Part shown: positions 61,607-64,000 of the stretch, one piece after another
How the letters are laid out: each line of letters begins with the position of its first letter
Position numbering within the stretch: the first letter of the stretch is position 1
Assembly (NCBI RefSeq): GCF_002209555.1
Contig: NZ_NJIF01000004.1
Coordinates: 1 to 64,000 of the forward strand
Source of the DNA: Achromobacter insolitus
GTDB lineage: Bacteria; Pseudomonadota; Gammaproteobacteria; Burkholderiales; Burkholderiaceae_B
Direction: 5' to 3'
Length of the DNA stretch: 64,000 nucleotides
Made by a program: the position numbers and the translations under genes
The notes under the pieces: model-generated
The model's database searches: none
What the model saw: the letters and a program-made list of their open reading frames with translations, nothing else
Told to the model about the DNA's origin: nothing

Positions 61607-62702
61607 AGGAAAGCCAGCTCATCAAGCGCATGTACACACGGCCCAGCAGGTTGAGCGGATTGCCTGAACTGGGAAACGCCATGACCTCCGCCTGCCCGCC
61701 CACGCGCACGCCGCTCAAGACGGGCAGGTCGCCGGGATCGAACTCCACGATGACGGGAAAGCGCTGGGCGGGCCGCAGCCAGTCGCGGCTGTTCTGCACC
61801 GTGGGCAGGCTGCCGGGCGGCGTGCCCGGTCCGACATTGACGCCATATCCCACGCTGCGCACACGGCCCTGGAAAATCTGCCCCGGCAGCGCGTCCAGGA
61901 TAATGGACACCGGAGTGCCTGGCTCCACGTGGCCCAGGTTGTTCTCGGTCATCTCCGCGCTAATCCAGACGTCATGGATGGCGATCAGCGTCATGACGGG
62001 GTTGCCGGCGGCGGCGAATTGCCCGGTATCGGTGCGCAGGTCGGTAATCAGGCCCGCCGAACGCGCCCGCACCTGCGTGTTGGCCAGGTCCAGTTCGGCC
62101 TTCTCCAGGGCCGCCGCCGCGCTGCGCAGCTTGGCATTGTCTTCCTCGCTGCCGCCCTCCTGTTCGCGCGCGCGCTGCACCTCTGCGCGCGCCGCCGCGA
62201 CCTGGCTGATGGCCTGCGCCAGGTTCGCCCGCGCGATTTCCAGGCGCCGCAGCGAGACGGTTCCCTGGTCTTCGCGGTACAGCCTTTCAAGCCGGGTGCT
62301 GTCCTGGCGCGCCTTCAACTCATTCGCTTGCGCGGCGCGCAAGGAGGCCTGCGCCGAGTCGATGCCGGCGGTGCTGGCGCCGATCTGCCTGCGCGTGGAT
62401 TCCAGTTCGGCGCGGGCGCGGTCCACGGCAATGCGGTAATGCTCCGGATCCACATCGAACAGAACCGCGCCGGCCTGGACGTCCTGGTTGTTGCGCACAT
62501 ACACCCGGGTCACCCGTCCTGACACTTCGGATGCCACCGGCACCACGAACGCCTGCACACGCGCCTGCTGCGTGTACGGGGTATAGCGGTCGGCCAGCAG
62601 ATACCAGGCCAGGCTCAGCACGATGAGCAAGACTGCCCAGCGGACGCCCTTTTTCGCGGGATCCGGCGCGGGCGCGGCAGTCGGAGGCGGGGTGTCACTC
62701 AT
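61596..62702 (-). CDS. HlyD/EmrA-type periplasmic adaptor
   Basis: This 368-residue adaptor has one N-terminal membrane helix (KKGVRWAVLLIVLSLAWYLL), a biotinyl-lipoyl half-motif (AFVVPVASEVSGRVTRVYVRNNQDVQAG), a long coiled-coil hairpin between residues about 100 and 210 (rich in Ala, Arg, Glu) and a beta-barrel end (VEPGTPVSIILDALPGQIFQGRV). The ATG at 62702 overlaps the NodT stop by 8 bp. It links the DUF2955 pump to the outer-membrane channel. Confidence 0.94.
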   Translation of the reverse strand: MSDTPPPTAAPAPDPAKKGVRWAVLLIVLSLAWYLLADRYTPYTQQARVQAFVVPVASEVSGRVTRVYVRNNQDVQAGAVLFDVDPEHYRIAVDRARAELESTRRQIGASTAGIDSAQASLRAAQANELKARQDSTRLERLYREDQGTVSLRRLEIARANLAQAISQVAAARAEVQRAREQEGGSEEDNAKLRSAAAALEKAELDLANTQVRARSAGLITDLRTDTGQFAAAGNPVMTLIAIHDVWISAEMTENNLGHVEPGTPVSIILDALPGQIFQGRVRSVGYGVNVGPGTPPGSLPTVQNSRDWLRPAQRFPVIVEFDPGDLPVLSGVRVGGQAEVMAFPSSGNPLNLLGRVYMRLMSWLSYAY

Positions 62703-64000
62703 TGGGTCGCACCTTTTGCGCGGGTAAGGCTGCGGCGCCGGCAGGCACCGGCTCGGACAGCAGGTCGCCCCAATTGGTGCGCTGCTGCATCTGTTCACGG
62801 GCCGCCGGGTCGAGCACCGGCTCCGGGCTGTACCACCCTCCTCCGAGCGCCTTGTACAGCGCGATGAGGTCGCTGACCGCGCCCCCGCGGTTCACGACAT
62901 AGGCATCCTGCTGGACCGCGAGCGCCTGCTGCGCGTCCAGCACGCGCTGGAAATCGGTATAGCCTTCGCGGTAGAGAGCGTTGGCCAGGTTGAGCGAGCG
63001 TCCGGCAGCCTGCGCGGACTGTTGCAGGATGCCGTCGCGCTCCAGCGCCTTGATCAGGCCGCTGGCCGCATCATCGGCCTCGCGCGCAGCCTGCCGCACG
63101 TCGTCCTGGTAGGCCACGATCAGTTGCTGCAACCGCGCGTCCTGGACGCGCACATTATTTTGCAGACGTCCATGGTCGAACACGTTCCAGCTGAGGACGG
63201 GCCCCGCCAGCAGCGCCGTGCCACCCGCCGTCCCCGCCAATGACGTGGCCGACCAGGCAATGCTGCCCAGCAGGGTCAGCGAAGGATAGAGGTCCGCCTC
63301 GGCCACGCCCACTTGCGCCGACTGCGCGGCAATACGCAGTTCCGCGGCCCGGATGTCGGGACGGCGCAACAACAGGTTGGCGGGCACGTCCTGGAGCACC
63401 GCGCGATCGATCAGCGGAACGACCGCCGTCTTGTCATCCAGCTCGGGCATGGGACCGGGCGGCCGGCCGATCAGGATGGCCAGGGCGTTGCGGGTCCGCA
63501 TGATCTGGCTTTCGAATTCGGGAATGGTACCCAGGGTGCTCAAGTACTGCGTCCGGGCCTGCTGCAGATCGAGTTCGTCGGTTTCGCCGCTGCGAAACAG
63601 CTTTTGGGTGATCTCGTAGCTGCGCTTCTGGATGCCGGCGTTCTCGCGCGCGATACGCAGCCGCGCCTCGGCCGTCCGCAGCGCGTAATAGCTCTCCGCC
63701 ACTTGGGCGTGCAGCAGCACCAGCACGTCGTCGCGATTGGCCTGGGCCTCGAAGTACAGGGCATCGGCCGACTCGATGGCGCGGCTGAAACGCCCCCAGA
63801 AGTCCAGCTCCCAGCCGATGTCGAACCCGGCGCTGTATTGCCAGAAACTGCTGGGCCGCGGATTGCCTTCGGCCGAGCGCGAGGACCGGTGCTGATACAG
63901 GGCATTGGCGCCGACCACCTGGGACTGCGGATAGCGGCCGCTCTGGGCGATGCCGAGCTGGGCGCGAGCTTCCATGATCCGCAGGCCGGCGATCTGCAGG
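62695..64000 (-). CDS. NodT-family outer-membrane efflux channel, C-terminal part (runs off right edge)
   Basis: The frame is open from 62695 to the right edge, about 435 residues of a typical 480-500, so the N-terminus with signal and lipobox is missing here. TolC/NodT OMF motifs: VLLHAQVAESYYALRTAEARLR, LFRSGETDELDLQQARTQYL, LLLRRPDIRAAELRIAAQSA and YREGYTDFQRVLDAQQAL. It is the first gene in view of the four-gene efflux operon. The operon regulator, if any, is outside the window. Confidence 0.95.
   Translation of the reverse strand, partial: LQIAGLRIMEARAQLGIAQSGRYPQSQVVGANALYQHRSSRSAEGNPRPSSFWQYSAGFDIGWELDFWGRFSRAIESADALYFEAQANRDDVLVLLHAQVAESYYALRTAEARLRIARENAGIQKRSYEITQKLFRSGETDELDLQQARTQYLSTLGTIPEFESQIMRTRNALAILIGRPPGPMPELDDKTAVVPLIDRAVLQDVPANLLLRRPDIRAAELRIAAQSAQVGVAEADLYPSLTLLGSIAWSATSLAGTAGGTALLAGPVLSWNVFDHGRLQNNVRVQDARLQQLIVAYQDDVRQAAREADDAASGLIKALERDGILQQSAQAAGRSLNLANALYREGYTDFQRVLDAQQALAVQQDAYVVNRGGAVSDLIALYKALGGGWYSPEPVLDPAAREQMQQRTNWGDLLSEPVPAGAAALPAQKVRPNE

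Overview
The window is high-GC (roughly two-thirds G+C by eye), densely packed proteobacterial chromosome. Several traits point to the Alcaligenaceae (Achromobacter or Bordetella): three Bug-type tripartite-tricarboxylate (TTT) binding proteins, an FHA-type two-partner secretion pair, a tandem glycine riboswitch, a metQ-metN-metI operon with a PLP sulfur-amino-acid lyase, and stand-alone hydrolases each next to its own LysR, TetR or AraC regulator. Genus is inferred from gene content only. No rRNA, tRNA, CRISPR array, prophage or insertion sequence was seen.

Region by region. 0-5.6 kb: a two-partner secretion locus on the minus strand, TpsB pore then TpsA adhesin/exoprotein; TpsA runs off the left edge. 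5.8-14.4 kb: a winged-helix regulator, a complete peptide-type ABC importer (fused double ATPase, binding protein, two permeases), an M14 carboxypeptidase and a GNAT acetyltransferase. Both large gaps in this block carry repeats, including three tandem 82-bp units. 14.4-19.4 kb: minus-strand housekeeping-like genes (oxidoreductase-like small protein, GNAT, methyltransferase, MltB-like lytic transglycosylase, MATE exporter, Sel1 protein). 19.7-36.3 kb: LysR, adenine deaminase, esterase plus Bug protein, TetR/MFS divergent pair, M20 amidohydrolase plus Bug protein plus a BMP-domain protein, GNAT, aspartate dehydrogenase (NadX), an SbmA/YddA-like ABC exporter, LysR and a divergent amidohydrolase plus Bug protein.

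36.3-44.7 kb: HslR, Sui1/YciH, a DOPA-dioxygenase-like protein, PPK2, a small unknown, then the methionine operon metQ-metN-metI-lyase read leftwards, a CopD-like membrane protein and a DUF2242 lipoprotein. 44.9-49.6 kb: an MFS transporter divergent from an AraC regulator, opine-dehydrogenase-like and 3-hydroxyacyl-CoA-dehydrogenase-like genes, probably one uncharacterised catabolic cassette. 49.6-52.8 kb: class C beta-lactamase, a tandem glycine riboswitch in front of a glycine/D-amino-acid oxidoreductase, and an orphan ParE-like toxin. 52.9-56.2 kb: amidohydrolase and alpha/beta hydrolase divergent from an AraC regulator. 56.2-59.9 kb: nadA-nadB with paired 17-bp operators, and a PhzF isomerase. 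60-64 kb: an efflux operon (NodT outer-membrane factor, HlyD adaptor, DUF2955 inner-membrane pump, a small transporter-suffix membrane protein), cut by the right edge.

Themes: uptake and hydrolysis of small organic substrates, NAD biosynthesis by two possible entry routes (NadB and NadX), and local regulators with visible palindromic sites. The best-supported regulatory element is the glycine riboswitch. The least explained gene set is the 44.9-49.6 kb cassette.
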